Shown: positions 11,134-22,212 of the stretch, one piece after another
How the letters are laid out: each line of letters opens with the position of its first letter
How positions within the stretch are numbered: the stretch's first letter is position 1
Assembly (NCBI RefSeq): GCF_921293095.1
Contig: NC_060252.1
Coordinates: 2,542,001 to 2,606,000, forward strand
Source: Ischnura elegans
Lineage: Eukaryota; Arthropoda; Insecta; Odonata; Coenagrionidae
Length of the DNA: 64,000 nt
Direction: 5' to 3'
Notes under the pieces: generated by a model
What the model saw: only the letters and a program-made list of their open reading frames with translations
The model's database searches: none
Told to the model about the DNA's origin: nothing
Translations under genes and position numbers: made by a program

Positions 11134-11598
11134 GTGACCAAGATAAGTGACTTCCTCCCCGGGCCCAAGGACATCATTCCACAAGAACTATATGAGGGGG
11201 TATACAAGGTGCCTTGCTCCTGCGGGAAATCTTACATAGGGGAAACTTGCCGCTCCATGCATGTTAGGATAAAAGAACATCAAAGGGCGGCCAAGAACAA
11301 ACAATTTCAGCTCTCTGCCATCGCCAAACATACATGGTCGGAACCTGGCCACGACATCAAATTTGAAGAAAAGAAACTTTTAGTTAAGGAGTGCCGATAC
11401 TTCCCAAGACAAATCAGGGAAGCAAAAGAAATTCAAAAAACACCTTCGAATTTCAATAGAGAAAATAGGAAAAGAGTAATCAAAGAGAGAGCCAATCAGA
11501 TAGAAGCGCCCAGTCAAACAGCCAATCACATTGCAGCTCCCATCCAGCCTACGGTATATAAGCGAGGCAGAAACCGACAGCACACACCTTCGACCTGA
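11134..11598 (+). CDS. PLE GIY-YIG endonuclease domain
   Basis: The 154-codon frame reads EGVYKVPCSCGKSYIGETCRSMHVRIKEH, that is the GVY...YIG pair with the CxC insert (CSC) typical of Penelope GIY-YIG nucleases. The conserved arginine and the KEH(Q) helix follow, and then AIAKHTWSEPGHDIKFEE with the histidine and late glutamate expected for the catalytic core. The domain nicks target DNA for RT priming. The first residues join RT in an intact PLE; here the M1 MITE ends just before the frame. The start is therefore not biological and the frame is a C-terminal exon-like remainder of one polyprotein. The tail enters the terminal segment carrying the hammerhead-like motif. Confidence 0.85.
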   Translation: MTKISDFLPGPKDIIPQELYEGVYKVPCSCGKSYIGETCRSMHVRIKEHQRAAKNKQFQLSAIAKHTWSEPGHDIKFEEKKLLVKECRYFPRQIREAKEIQKTPSNFNRENRKRVIKERANQIEAPSQTANHIAAPIQPTVYKRGRNRQHTPST

Positions 11599-11624
11599 AG
11601 ACGCTGGCAGTATAGCCAGCGAAA
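11595..11624 (+). ncRNA. Hammerhead-like motif in the PLE terminal segment
   Basis: CTGAAGA (11595-11601), then a six-pair stem GCTGGC/GCCAGC (603-608 with 615-620) closed by AGTATA, then GAAA (621-624). This is the order of the hammerhead ribozyme core. One extra base (C at 11602) sits between the core and stem II, so the fold is not canonical. PLE terminal repeats are known to carry hammerhead motifs. The inverted terminal segment has the same motif on the minus strand at 8930-8959. Confidence 0.45.
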
Positions 11625-11788
11625 CTGTTGTCTACAAACAAGCTGACGCGGAAGGAAACCCGGAAGAAATGCAGATATCAAACCATCGCCGCGGAAACCT
11701 ACGTTCTAACATTTTGTAAGCTTTTTCCGATTTCAGACCACTGTACTGCGTAGAGAAATAAACGAGAGAAAAAAATTACGAAAAACAA

Positions 11789-12018
11789 TTATGTTATGTA
11801 ATCCGCCACGTGCGCTGGAAAACGAACGCGCCTTCCAGCCCTGGTAGTCCTCGGCGCGGGAAGCGGTGGTGGCTGAGCGGCGGCATCGCGTCGTACAGGT
11901 GCCGGCTGGTGCAGAATAACGAGGTCCTCTGTTGTCGGTCGGGGTGTCCGACCGGCGGCCTCGGGTCGTCCGCGGGAAGGCTCTGGAAGAACGAAGAGAT
12001 CGCTGTGCTCGATCGTCG
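11789..12018 (-). pseudogene. Pol C-terminal tail of the gypsy element (distal piece)
   Basis: The piece downstream of the Transib-like insertion ends in GRRVRFPAHVADYIT and a stop. A tail of this RVRFP type closes many insect gypsy pol proteins. It is proline- and arginine-rich. Its partner piece lies beyond the insertion at 20926 onward. Confidence 0.7.
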
Positions 12019-12023
12019 CGTCG

Positions 12024-12853
12024 CACAGTGGGCTAGAATCGAAAAAAGCTGGCCAAAACCTCAAAATCGATTTTTTTGAGCTAGGAAGTTGAAACTTCGC
12101 ATACACATTCTCAAATAAATTGTGCATAACTACCCAGATTATTTTGGCCATGTGTTTTCACTTGAACAATATATGTGAGGTCAAAGTTGAGCAAATTTAG
12201 CGAAAAACGACCACCCTCGATTTTTTCTGAAAATTGCCGACTTTATCCTCGTGCAGTGGTTTTAGAAATAGTTTTATCGACAAAACTGTTATACCATCTT
12301 AATTGACACTTCTTATTCTTTCATTTGAAAGGTTTTTAAAGATTTTGTTTCATCAATAACCATAGATACATAACAAAATGGCGGAGCCTGTTTTCAACCC
12401 ATTTTTTTACATAAACGTAGAAAAAAAGTAGACATTGTCACCGGCTTACACTAAGTAACTTATATAATGTCGTTCTTTGAAGCTTCTACATTGTGAATCT
12501 AAAGTCACACCTTGCACCAATTTGCAACCCCGAATTTTAAATCGTTTTTTCGAACGCACGGACGACTCCGGTTCTGGCCGGCGGCGGCGGAGAGTACGGC
12601 GACGCGGCAAGCGGGTGGATGCAATATGGTCTCATTCACTTTTATGTGTGGATAACAGATATATTAGTGACAGAAAATAATCACCAGAAAGTAAAATTTA
12701 TAAATATTGCTACGAATGACACTCATTATGCAATCGCTGGGCACTGCAAGAGGTGCACTGAAAGGTTTCTTTCTTTAAGTGCATTCCATGGAGAATGGAC
12801 TTAAATCGCGTTCTTAAAGAGGGGAATCGAACTCTTTTACTGACTAATAAACT
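12024..12853 (+). repeat. Left terminal inverted repeat of the Transib-like element
   Basis: Starts with CACAGTG (12024-12030). A nonamer-like GCCAAAACC follows at 12052-12060 after a 21-bp spacer, an arrangement reminiscent of a recombination signal sequence. Partner arm 20091-20920. Confidence 0.85.
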
Positions 12854-14244
12854 TTTTAAAAATAACAGTTAATATATTCCTTAAACGTGATGGTAAATGG
12901 CTCAATACAGTACTTGATTTTGCCGAATTTTGACAAATCAAGTACTGTCTTGGTGCTTGAAGAGTTCATTATTCTTATTTAGTTTATATTCTTGATTTAA
13001 AGCAATTAATAACTATTCCTTATGCAGCACAATTTACATGTTGCTCTAGTTTAGCCAGTGCAGATGGACGTCAATTCATGTTTTCAGGGTTGTATCGAAA
13101 GAACGAATAGGAGGAAAACGAATGCAAAAGGAAGATACAGTGACCATCCTCGGAGGCAAGAAGAACTCTTGCCAAGTGGATAAAATGCAACCCCGAATAT
13201 TATGTTATGTCAGATTAAGAGGCCCTCTCAATAAGTAATTGTGTCCATGCAGCTCACCAAATTTCGGTACAAGAATCTTCGAAAATCTGAAATGCCAGGG
13301 ATATAATATTAACCCCAGCGATGAGAGAGTGACGCGAGCATATGATTTCATTTACCCGAATAAAATTATTGTAGCAGAGGTTATATAAGAAGTTTCCAAA
13401 AATGGTTCTATTCTCTTACTGCGACTCGAATCTTAACGTGCATTTCCACAGATCCTAGTTTCGCGTCGCGTATAAAGTGCACTTTAATTTGCAAACACGG
13501 CTTTGATAGCAGTGAGGACATGCGAAATATAATTGCACGTGGGAACGAGGGCCTATGTCTCATGAATTATTGCTCGTGAGCACCTTTGTGCCGTTCGTTA
13601 GGCGAAGCATGAAACAGGCACGAGTATTCAAAAGTCATCACAATTATTCTAGATTTCCTCTCCAAATAATTTAATTTTCTCTCTCTCTCTCTCTCTCTCA
13701 CTGACGCTTTAAATACAATTATGGTATGCCACCAACCGTGCATAAGGTCTTCATTCAAGGAGCTGACATTGCAACATAGTCCATTCTTAATTGCGACAAC
13801 TGACAGGGGAAGCAATATAGGCACGATATAAGGACGTGAGAAAGTTCCGTGAACGGTTGACTAGAAAAATGGCACGAGTGGCCACAAATAGGGATTTATT
13901 TCGAAGACCTAATGTCATAACTCCTAATGTCATAACCAGCCCCATGACACTTCCTATCCCACTCCATTGGGAACCCATGGTCTTTTATTGAAGTCGTTTC
14001 CTCAACCTGCCGCACGTTTGCCGGGGCGGCGCCACGTATTCTGGAGGGCAAGTTAATAGTTAGCGGGTAAGTTAATTTCCGTATTGTTGAGCGCATACTA
14101 CAGGTGAGTGGAAATAGTCATTTTTGTAATTAATTAAGATTTATTTTTCATTTATTTTCGAATGTTAGTCTTCTGCATTATTTCTTTATTGTTCTACATT
14201 AATATTTCGTGGATATATATCGCGGATTTACTGAAAAAAGGAAA
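12854..14244. other. Interior of the Transib-like element, no gene seen
   Basis: AT-rich with only short frames. A (CT)n microsatellite lies at 13678-13699. The short tract GTACTTGATTTG near 12910 is nearby repeated in inverted form (CAAATCAAGTACTG near 12934), giving a small hairpin. Confidence 0.5.
13678..13699 (+). repeat. (CT)n microsatellite
   Basis: Uninterrupted TC/CT dinucleotide run of about 22 bp. Confidence 0.9.
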
Positions 14245-14346
14245 ATGCCGTGGACATGTGTGGTACCGCGTTGCACCACTGGTTATGGCCACAAGACTTC
14301 GGGGATTTCGCTTTTTAGAGTCCCCGAGGACCCAGAGAAGCGATGA
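14245..14346 (+). pseudogene. THAP zinc-finger fragment 1
   Basis: The ATG at 14245 opens a 33-codon frame reading MPWTCVVPRCTTGYGHK and then ISLFRVPEDPEKR before TGA. MPxxC-x2-4-C followed by a hydrophobic-F-x-x-P tract is the start of a THAP C2CH finger. The second half (tryptophan, then CxxH and AVPTIF) is absent, so the finger cannot fold. THAP domains occur in host DNA-binding proteins and in P-element-type transposases; the fragment is too short to decide. It lies within the Transib-like element on the same strand as fragment 2. Confidence 0.65.
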
Positions 14347-14802
14347 AATAGCTGTACGATTCCTTTTTTTGGTGTGCTAAAGCTGCAAAATTTATACATA
14401 TTTTAAATTACAGGTTCTGCTGTTCCAATGTTCAATGTCATTCACAGTGGAGGAATGAAGTAACACTGAGAAAATGCAAGATGTGCGACGGCTTTCATCA
14501 ACTATTCATCATTCTCTCCTACTAAATTGAATCTCTTAGAATGATTAGTAATTAGAAATAGAAATTAGTAATAGAAAGAATTAATAGAAATGTTAAATTG
14601 TGAGTACTGAAAATTTATTTTTCATGACATTACCTTGCATTGATTGTATAAATAATCTCAGTTTCAATAGCATTGTGTAATCATTCTGGAAATGTAGATT
14701 TGATGTGTGTGTACATTATATAAGTTGGAAAAATGTGAACCGTTTTCATTCTTAATACCTCTTTCGATGATTTCTTTTAATGCAGCTGTTATCGATGGTG
14801 CG

Positions 14803-15000
14803 CATAGGCGGATCCAGGGGGGGGGCATGGGGGCACGTGCCCCCGCCAGACCCTCAAAAATATGCAAGATTTTTAATACGGTCCCATTATCATTGCGTTC
14901 GTTTTGTATTACGAGGTATCCTTGTGCCCCACCCAGAACAAAATCCTGGATACGGCCTTGATTGTGCCCCTCCCAGAAAAAAATCCTGGATCCGCCCCTG
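14803..15000. mobile_element. hAT-type MITE (198 bp)
   Basis: The ends are CATAGGCGGATCCAGG and, inverted, CAGGGGCGGATCCAGG. They are flanked by an 8-bp duplication ATGGTGCG (14795-14802, 15001-15008). The right half contains a duplicated internal unit of about 36 bp (TGTGCCCC...CCTGGAT twice), so the right end is doubled. Confidence 0.9.
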
Positions 15001-15366
15001 ATGGTGCGTGCAACTCTCATGAAAAGTACATTTACCGCGTATTAGCAGTATTAGCCTGTGGTTTCTGTCGTACTACTCATCTTATTTTTGGGCGAGGGAT
15101 AATATTTCAGATTTGCCAGCACCTGAAAGTGATCAGACATCCGCAAATCCCTTGGATTATATCCATTGCACTGTTTTCGTGGAAGTTTATTCGGAAATTA
15201 TTTGCAAAATCTCTTTCGTTATTATCTTTCATATGGTATTTTACTTCCTTAAATCTCAAATTATTCCTTTGGTGAGAAGGCAAGCATCGTTATAAAATAG
15301 CCTTTAACGGTAATAATGGTACTTCCGGAAATTATTCACCCTGTTCAACGATTAAATATGCCTATA

Positions 15367-16028
15367 GGGTGGTTTCCGATCATTTCTTTATTGCCTAAAT
15401 CGAAAGATTATTACTCCTGGAGTACGTATTTCACGCTTTTAGATTTTTTAATGACAATATCTATTTTTCGCGATTAAATGAAAAGTGAAAATTTTCAAGC
15501 GCGCGAAAACGCGACGCGTAAGTATGAGTGCCGGGAAATCTCTCCGTACGTCGTATTTCTGGTTCCCCCTCCCGCCCGGTGAGGTGACCTTGAGGCGAGG
15601 CTTAGCGCTGATACGTCGCAGGCTGCTAGCGGGTAGCTGAGTACCCTGCTGGGTGGTAGCGCTTGGCTTAAATAAGGATAATTAATACCTTATCAAATGA
15701 AGAAAACTTTCCGACCTTAGCCAGTTTTAATAAGTGATTATGAAGACATGTTTCCCTGAGCTCTGTGACTCATGCATACATCGGTAATCTCAGACGATGT
15801 AAAACTCCTATCCTCTCATGTAGAAACTAGGTCCCTGTGACGTCACGTGGAGTGGCATCGCATGGGCGCCAATCTGGCCCTTTTCAAATGAGGATAAAAA
15901 TGGACCATTGCCATTCGTCTAAACCGGCATTTCTAAAACGAAATTAATTTGTATATTATGAAAACACTAATGGTGGGTAACGAATCGCAATTATTGCCTT
16001 TTGTTTTCTTTGATGAAGGAAACTACCC
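15367..16028. mobile_element. M1 MITE, copy 2 (TA-flanked)
   Basis: 662-bp copy of the same family as 10468-11127, in the same orientation. Inverted ends GGGTGGTTTCC/GGAAACTACCC are flanked by TA. The TGACGTCACGTG site is at 15838-15849. Non-coding. Confidence 0.85.
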
Positions 16029-16747
16029 TATTCTATACCCGCAAAATGTCCCTAGGATAGAATCATTTTTTTAGGTTTGCTGTGCCCTGCCATCATTTTT
16101 ATCACATGATCGAGACTCAGGAGATTAAAAACATTAACATACGTCACTTCATAAGAAGTGTTTCACTTCGGCCTTGATAAGAAGCCGTTTGCGTTTCTGA
16201 TATTATATTTGTTAATAGTGTTTGAAAGCAAGGAATAACATCTATATTCTTATAAGGCCGTGGAAACATGCCGATGGGCTCAGAGGCAATGGTGCGTACG
16301 TACCCAGACGGCACAGGAAGTTTTCGTACCTGAATACGAGGGTGGACCATCAAGATACAAAAATCGCGCTTAGGAAGTTACTAAAAAGGTTTTGTTTCTT
16401 TATTTCCTATAATGACGAAAAGAGATACAAGAGGACTGGCAAATTCATATGCATCGATAAAATTGTATCTCATCGATAAAACTGTATTCGGTCTGGGACT
16501 ATTTTCTTTCGCGGGTGGTGCCATCTGGTGCCATCGTGCCATATCCTCCTAGAAAGATCACATGTCTTCACAAGCTAGCACAAGCCGTTGGAGATCGCGT
16601 CGTTTACGTAACGTCTTACCACATTTCAGGGATTTTTGTGGTTAAGTTTGTGAAAAATAGAGTGTCTGGTAATAGTGAAGTTTCCCTTATTCTTTAATTT
16701 CATTCACTGGGCTTCAGAAACGTGTTTGTGAGATATTTTTGTTAAAA
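16029..16747. other. Interior of the Transib-like element, no gene seen
   Basis: Short frames only, none recognised. A duplicated tract with the core ATCGATAAAA occurs near 16452-16486. Confidence 0.4.
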
Positions 16748-17560
16748 ATGCCTTTCGTGTGTTTATTGTCGGGATGACGTAATGGAAACTCCGGGACATG
16801 GTTCAAGGTTTTAGCTTTCCAAAAGATCCTGAGTTGAAGAAGAAGTGCATTTGGGCGATAAGAAGAAAACATTTCACCCCTACGAAAAGCTGTGAGGTAT
16901 GTACTCTTTCTCGCTGTAATTATTTGGATGTAATTTTAAGTTAGAAGTGGCTTCGGGATGTTGATGCATCAACATCCCGAACTATTCAGTACTATAGTAC
17001 TATTCAGTACTAAAAATGGTGATTGAAAATATTGTAGCAGCAATTCTTTTGAAAATTCTTGCATTTTAGCTGTCTTTTTTGTATTAATTCATTCGGTGAA
17101 CGTGTGGTTAAAAGGAGAAACTAGGAATAAGCTGCCAAGTTTATAGGATCGAATATTGCTTCTTAGCTTGCCCTATGGTGTATTACACGTCGGCTTTTAT
17201 CATTTCAAATTATCTTATGCTATAGTGTAAAACAATAAAAATATCAGGCATACAAATATTTACTATATTTACGAGCCTAGTAATTTGATTTCTCATGCAG
17301 AAATACCAAAAATTGGAAATTATTTGACCTAATAAGTTACATGGTATTTTATTATTTATTAATTTTAGGTGTGTGAGCTTCACATCGCACCATTGTGATA
17401 TCAGAAAGTAATCTGTGGCCTTGGACGAGAAGACGAGGAGAAAATTCTTGCTGAATTGAAGGTGCCCAGATTGGAGGAAGGTACCATTGCTTCACTGTTA
17501 CCTGTCGCCAAGAAGACAGACATTGTGGCAGAAGTGACATATTTGTGGATGTGGATTTGA
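16748..17560 (+). pseudogene. THAP zinc-finger fragment 2, two exons, broken
   Basis: From the ATG at 16748 the sequence gives MPFVCLLSG, then after an in-frame TGA (where the second THAP cysteine is expected) and a one-base shift, GFSFPKDPELKKKCIWAIRR, KHFTPTKS and CE. The exon ends at 16896 with a consensus donor (GTATGT). The acceptor at 17367-17368 (AATTTTAG) leads into VCELHIAP, supplying the C-x2-H pair that completes a C2CH THAP finger. The intron is about 470 bp. The frame then stops. The lysine-rich PKDPELKKKCIWAI tract is a good THAP match. The gene is dead through at least two changes. It could be a decayed host THAP gene captured by the element or a P-type transposase remnant. Confidence 0.7.
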
Positions 17561-17998
17561 TTTGTGCAAGTTGATGCTGTGATAGTGGACGTTCATCGGA
17601 GAAAGTATTGAAGATAGTTTTTATGTATCGACCAGTCCTCTTTCAAATAAATTTTTATTCGAAATAGAATAAGAGTAATTGTTTCGCTAAATTAGATGTG
17701 GGATAGAAGAGAAAATTGGAAATATTATTGTGGTTGACAATAGAAAATACATAATACGGACATTGTGGCAGAAGTGACATATTTGTGGATGTGGATTTGA
17801 TTTGTGCAAGTTGATGCTGTGATAGTGGACGTTCATCGGAGAAAGTATTGAAGATAGTTTTTATGTATCGACCAGTCCTCTTTTAAATAATTTTCTATTC
17901 GAAAGAGAATAAGAGTAATTGTTTCGCTAAATTAGATGTGGCATAGAAGAGAAAATTGGAAATATTATTGTGGTTGACAATAGAAAATACATAATATA
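17519..17998 (+). repeat. 240-bp perfect-register tandem duplication (2 units)
   Basis: 17519-17758 and 17759-17998 are near-identical, with few substitutions and the same register. The unit starts at the tail of the THAP remnant (ACATTGTGGCAGAAGTGACA). Confidence 0.95.
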
Positions 17999-18578
17999 TG
18001 TATTGTATTTCCGTGGGTTTTTTCTTTCCTGCCTCTTTAAAATTTCTTGTGGTGGTGACTTCATGCAAAGTAAGTATAAAATCGGAGGTGTGATCTAAGA
18101 GATACCATGTTTTATTTTACAAGTGTTTATGCAGGTGATTTGGCAGGACTTTCAAATTTTTAATAGGTTGATACCTTTACTGCAGTGACCTAGAGACTTT
18201 TACTCATCCCAAATATTTTTTCAAATACTTTAGCGCCTAATATGGGTAAGTTTTAGTAGCTGAGACTGAACTATACGTAAATTTTTGCTTGCATTTTGAT
18301 GAATTCGATCATACTAATAGCAGATGTGTCAGCAATCCTGTTTCATCGGCAATTTTTATTTAAAAAAATTATTTCGTCAGGCTTTAGGGTAAGCTTTTTA
18401 ATGCTCGTGGGCTATGTGATGTCTTATTTAGTGTCAAAATTAATAAGAATTTACTCAAATTAACATCTCAAGGTTTCCAAGTAAGTACGAGCCACTTAAG
18501 AATGCTGGATGCTGGGGATACGTGAATTAGCCTTGAGAATCTCATTTTTCGCAGTTATTTAAGGGGCCGAATAAGTTT

Positions 18579-18725
18579 TGTAAGTTCTCAATGGGTAAAT
18601 AATACTATGTCATGAATTCTAATTACCGTGAAAAACTCACAACCGACAAAAACTTTGTCGGTCGTGAGTCTTTCATGGTAATTAGAATTCATGATATGGT
18701 GTTATTTACCTATTGAGAACTTACA
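18579..18725. repeat. 147-bp near-perfect palindrome
   Basis: Two arms of about 73 bp (18579-18651 and 18653-18725) pair almost throughout. The left arm starts TGTAAGTTCTCAATGGGTAA and the centre is ACAAAAACTTTGT. It would extrude as a cruciform or fold as a long hairpin RNA. It is probably a fold-back MITE; no target duplication was resolved. Confidence 0.9.
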
Positions 18726-20090
18726 ATTCATAATGATTCGTATCAAGGTTCTCGTTACGGTCGGTAGCTATCGATTGTGTTGCGTTCGATACATTTTTCG
18801 ATCGTGCGAGTTACGATATATCTAATTTCGACCTAATCGATTGAGATTAGCCTGAGTGCCGTGTTCCTGCGCGCTTCGTATCCAATCGTACGTGCTTAGT
18901 AGCGGACATTCACATGCTGCGTACGCGCTTCGTCGACAGGCCGCGAATGGAAATTATCCATTGACGAAAAGCGACGGAGCGGCACAGTATCCCCTTAGTC
19001 AATGGGTACTATGTACATACGAATTAGATACGGAGGGTTCTGTGCCGTCTGGGTAGCTTCTATGACAACTTATATTAAGGTTTTCAACAAGATAGCTATA
19101 AATAATTATTTCCTTAAAAATACCTTTCCTCACTACATAAGGTTTTAACTGCTGACAATCTTTCGTTATGGCTGTAACTGATTTTACAAAGGTATGGAAG
19201 CAGAAGAAGCTGAAATCCAACGCCTTCCATTTTATTAATACTCACGTATGAGAACGATTTCTAGGTATTTTTCGCTATAAGATGTTAAGTGCATATTAAC
19301 TTGTTAACTAGTAACCACTGTCGATGTGTTTATATTCATTTTTGCCACAAATTAGTTCATAATTACTGAAGTATCGTATACAGATACGTAGGAAACTTGC
19401 CCTTCAGGATAGGTGGCGCCCCTACCGGCCTCAACGGGAAACGGCTTCATTAAATGACCATACCTAAACGGAGAGTGTCCAGACCTTCTCATATTCTAAG
19501 ACCGTGGTCATAACTGATAATGACAAAAATTATGCCAATTAAACTGGAGGAAACACACAGCTTACCGAACAATGTAATGGATCTGTTTTTGAAAAAGGAA
19601 AACAATGCTTTAGCTCAGACAGTGAAAGTGATAAAAACTCGTCAGATAGTGAATGAAAAACAGAAACTTTTTATTGCTGACAGTGCTAATTGCAGAATGT
19701 TAGTTGGGAAAAGCGTAAATTGTGTTGCTTTTGTTTATGTTATGTTTGTATGGTAAAATATTCCTGCAAAATAACCATTTTGTCAGCAGCGCAGTTCATT
19801 AAGAATAATGACGTTGATATATACGTAAGAGATTTAAATCAATACTTTATATTGAGCATAAGACATAGATTAAAATGAACTGTTATTTTTAGAAAAAATA
19901 CATTATTCGATGAGAGTAATATGCCTTCCGAAGCTTTAAAAGCTAAAAGGAGTTCAAACCAAAAACAAGTTCGAAGGACTCGGCACTACAACAATACTAT
20001 AAAACGACCGTTGTCCGAAGGCCTTTAAATATGTATGACAGGTTAGGAAGTGGAGGCCATGGATCATCGAGGGCTCTTGCCTAGAAATAG
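18726..20090. other. Interior of the Transib-like element, right part, no recognised gene
   Basis: The longest frame (19520-19756, 78 codons on the plus strand) has a charged sequence without a motif I know. Nothing else is supported. Confidence 0.4.
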
Positions 20091-20920
20091 AGCTTGTTAG
20101 TTAATAAAAGAGTCCGTTTCCCCACTTTAAGAACGCGATTTAAGTCCATTCTCCATGGAATGCACTTAAAGAAAGAAACCTTTCAGTGCACCTCTTGCAG
20201 TGCCCAGCGATTGCATAATGAGTGTCATTCGTAGCAATATTTATAAATTTTACTTTCTGGTGATTATTTTCTGTCACTAATATATCTGTTATCCACACAT
20301 AAAAGTGAATGAGACCATATTGCATCCACCCGCTTGCCGCGTCGCCGTACTCTCCGCCGCCGCCGGCCAGAACCGGAGTCGTCCGTGCGTTCGAAAAAAC
20401 GATTTAAAATTCGGGGTTGCAAATTGGTGCAAGGTGTGACTTTAGATTCACAATGTAGAAGCTTCAAAGAACGACATTATATAAGTTACTTAGTGTAAGC
20501 CGGTGACAATGTCTACTTTTTTTCTACGTTTATGTAAAAAAATGGGTTGAAAACAGGCTCCGCCATTTTGTTATGTATCTATGGTTATTGATGAAACAAA
20601 ATCTTTAAAAACCTTTCAAATGAAAGAATAAGAAGTGTCAATTAAGATGGTATAACAGTTTTGTCGATAAAACTATTTCTAAAACCACTGCACGAGGATA
20701 AAGTCGGCAATTTTCAGAAAAAATCGAGGGTGGTCGTTTTTCGCTAAATTTGCTCAACTTTGACCTCACATATATTGTTCAAGTGAAAACACATGGCCAA
20801 AATAATCTGGGTAGTTATGCACAATTTATTTGCGAATGTGTATGCGAAGTTTCAACTTCCTAGCTCAAAAAAATCGATTTTGAGGTTTTGGCCAGCTTTT
20901 TTCGATTCTAGCCCACTGTG
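20091..20920 (-). repeat. Right terminal inverted repeat of the Transib-like element
   Basis: Inverted partner of 12024-12853. It ends in CACTGTG at 20914-20920 and is followed by the CGTCG duplication. Confidence 0.85.
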
Positions 20921-20925
20921 CGTCG

Positions 20926-22196
20926 CCTCCGCTGTTGGCATTCTTGTTGACAACGAACGCCGGCTTGAGGCGATTGGTGGCCACCCAAACGTTGCGCCCC
21001 CTGGTGGGAACAAGGTAGTCTTTCACCCGGCGTTGCAAAACCTGAAAAGGACCGTCATAGGGGAGAAGCAGCGACTTGTGCGCGCCGTCGCTCCTCACAA
21101 AGACGCTAGGAGAGGAAGGGAGATCTTTAAAAATAAATATTTTCCTGCTCCTGTGCTGTGTGACTGGCGTTGGGCTGAGCTTCCGGATTTGGGCTCGAAG
21201 CTAGACCAGGAAATCCGTTGATCCTCCATGGTAGTGTGTGGGGACGGGCACAGAAACTCCCCAGGGAGTCTCAGCGGCTCGTCGGAGACCATTTCGGCTG
21301 CAGTGCAGGCGATGTCGTCCTTCCAAGTGGCGCGGATTCCGAGGAGGATGCCGGGTAGAACGTCGACCCAGCTGAGGGTGCTGTGGCAACGGATGGCTGC
21401 CTTTAATTGCCTGTGGAAGCGTTACACCATTCCGTTGGCCGCCGGGTTGTACGCTTCCGTACGGAAATGGGTGGCGCCGCATATGCGCGACAGCTGATTA
21501 AACAACCTGCTCTCAAACTGCCGCCCCTGGTCCGTGGTTATGTGAGACGGAGTTCCATAGCGGGCGATCCACCCCAGGAAGAAGGCCCTGGCCACAGTTT
21601 CGGCTGTGATGTCCGGCAGTAGAATGGCCTCCGGCCACCGCGTAAAGCGGTCTGGTGACGTCGCGTGACGCGTCACCTTCTAACGTTGGCAAGCGTCACA
21701 CTCACGCGCCCAATTGCGATAGCCTTTCTTTATGGATGGCCACACAAAGCGTTCCGAAACAAGCTTGGTCGATGCCTTAATGCCGGGATGGCTGAGGGAG
21801 TGTAATGATTCACACACTTGCCTCCGCAGAGCACGCGGCACGGACGAGCGTGCAGTAGAGGTCGAAACGTCACAATATAGATCCATTCCAGTATCGAGGA
21901 GAGAAATTTTCCGAAACACAAGGGAGGAGTTGTTGTCGTCTAAGAGGTTTTTTAACTCGGCATCATCCTCCTGAGCAGAAGCGAGGGTAGAATGGGGCAC
22001 CGCGGCGGATACTTCCTCCACCCGCGACAAGGCGTCCGCGACGACGTTTTCAGCCCCGGCCACATGACGAATGTCCGTCGTGAACTGGGAAATGAAGTCT
22101 AATGTAAGTAGCGGAACTGCTTTAGGGGGTGCTCTTGTCACTTTTTTGACGGAGTGCATAAACTAACGGTTATGGTCCGTCATCACTATAAATGAT
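20926..22196 (-). pseudogene. Gypsy pol: integrase and distal RNase H regions
   Basis: On the minus strand, 22159-21680 contains the RNase H-integrase connection (FTTDIRHVAG, VVADALSRVEE) and the integrase zinc-binding HHCC region (HSLSHPGIKA, then ARECDACQR). 21676-21300 contains the integrase core (RFTRWPEAILLPDI, ITTDQGRQFES, PAANGM), with the catalytic aspartates visible. 21098-20926 holds the DGPFQVLQRRVKDYLV and RLKPAF tract that precedes the pol tail. It is broken in several places and cut by the Transib-like element at its C-terminal end. Confidence 0.85.
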
Positions 22197-22212
22197 CTGC
22201 CCCTGACCATAT

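Larger units (their letters stand above)
8870..11715 (+). mobile_element. Penelope-like retroelement (PLE) with inverted terminal segment
   Basis: The element has the PLE order: terminal segment, reverse transcriptase, GIY-YIG endonuclease, terminal segment. About 160 bp at 11530-11690 (reading CTGAAGACGCTGGCAG and on to the tract GGAAACCCGGAAGAAATGCA) is found inverted at about 8880-9030. PLEs are known for complex pseudo-LTR termini with direct and inverted copies. A TA-flanked MITE (10468-11127) separates the RT and endonuclease regions. The RT region is broken in about two or three places; the endonuclease frame is long and continuous. Borders are approximate. Confidence 0.85.
12024..20920. 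mobile_element. Transib-like DNA transposon (non-autonomous or decayed) with ~830-bp terminal inverted repeats
   Basis: The outer ends are inverted copies starting CACAGTGGGCTAGAATCGAA. They are flanked by a 5-bp GC-rich duplication CGTCG at 12019-12023 and 20921-20925. Five-base GC-rich target duplications and CACAGTG/CACARTGG termini are the signature of Transib, the superfamily ancestral to RAG1. Inverted similarity continues to about 12853 and back from 20091. A 67-codon stretch inside the arms translates identically in both, so the copy is younger than its gypsy host. No Transib transposase is recognisable in the interior, which holds two THAP fragments, an M1 copy, a hAT MITE, a long palindrome and tandem repeats. 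Confidence 0.75.

Noticed and set aside
12477-12680. Open frame of 67 codons in the Transib-like arm, present identically at 20264-20467
   Set aside because: It is conserved only because the two arms are near-identical DNA. There is no protein motif, and the arginine-rich tract comes from a GC-rich patch.
19520-19756. 78-codon charged frame in the Transib-like interior
   Set aside because: No similarity to a Transib or RAG1 core, and no zinc or DDE motif.
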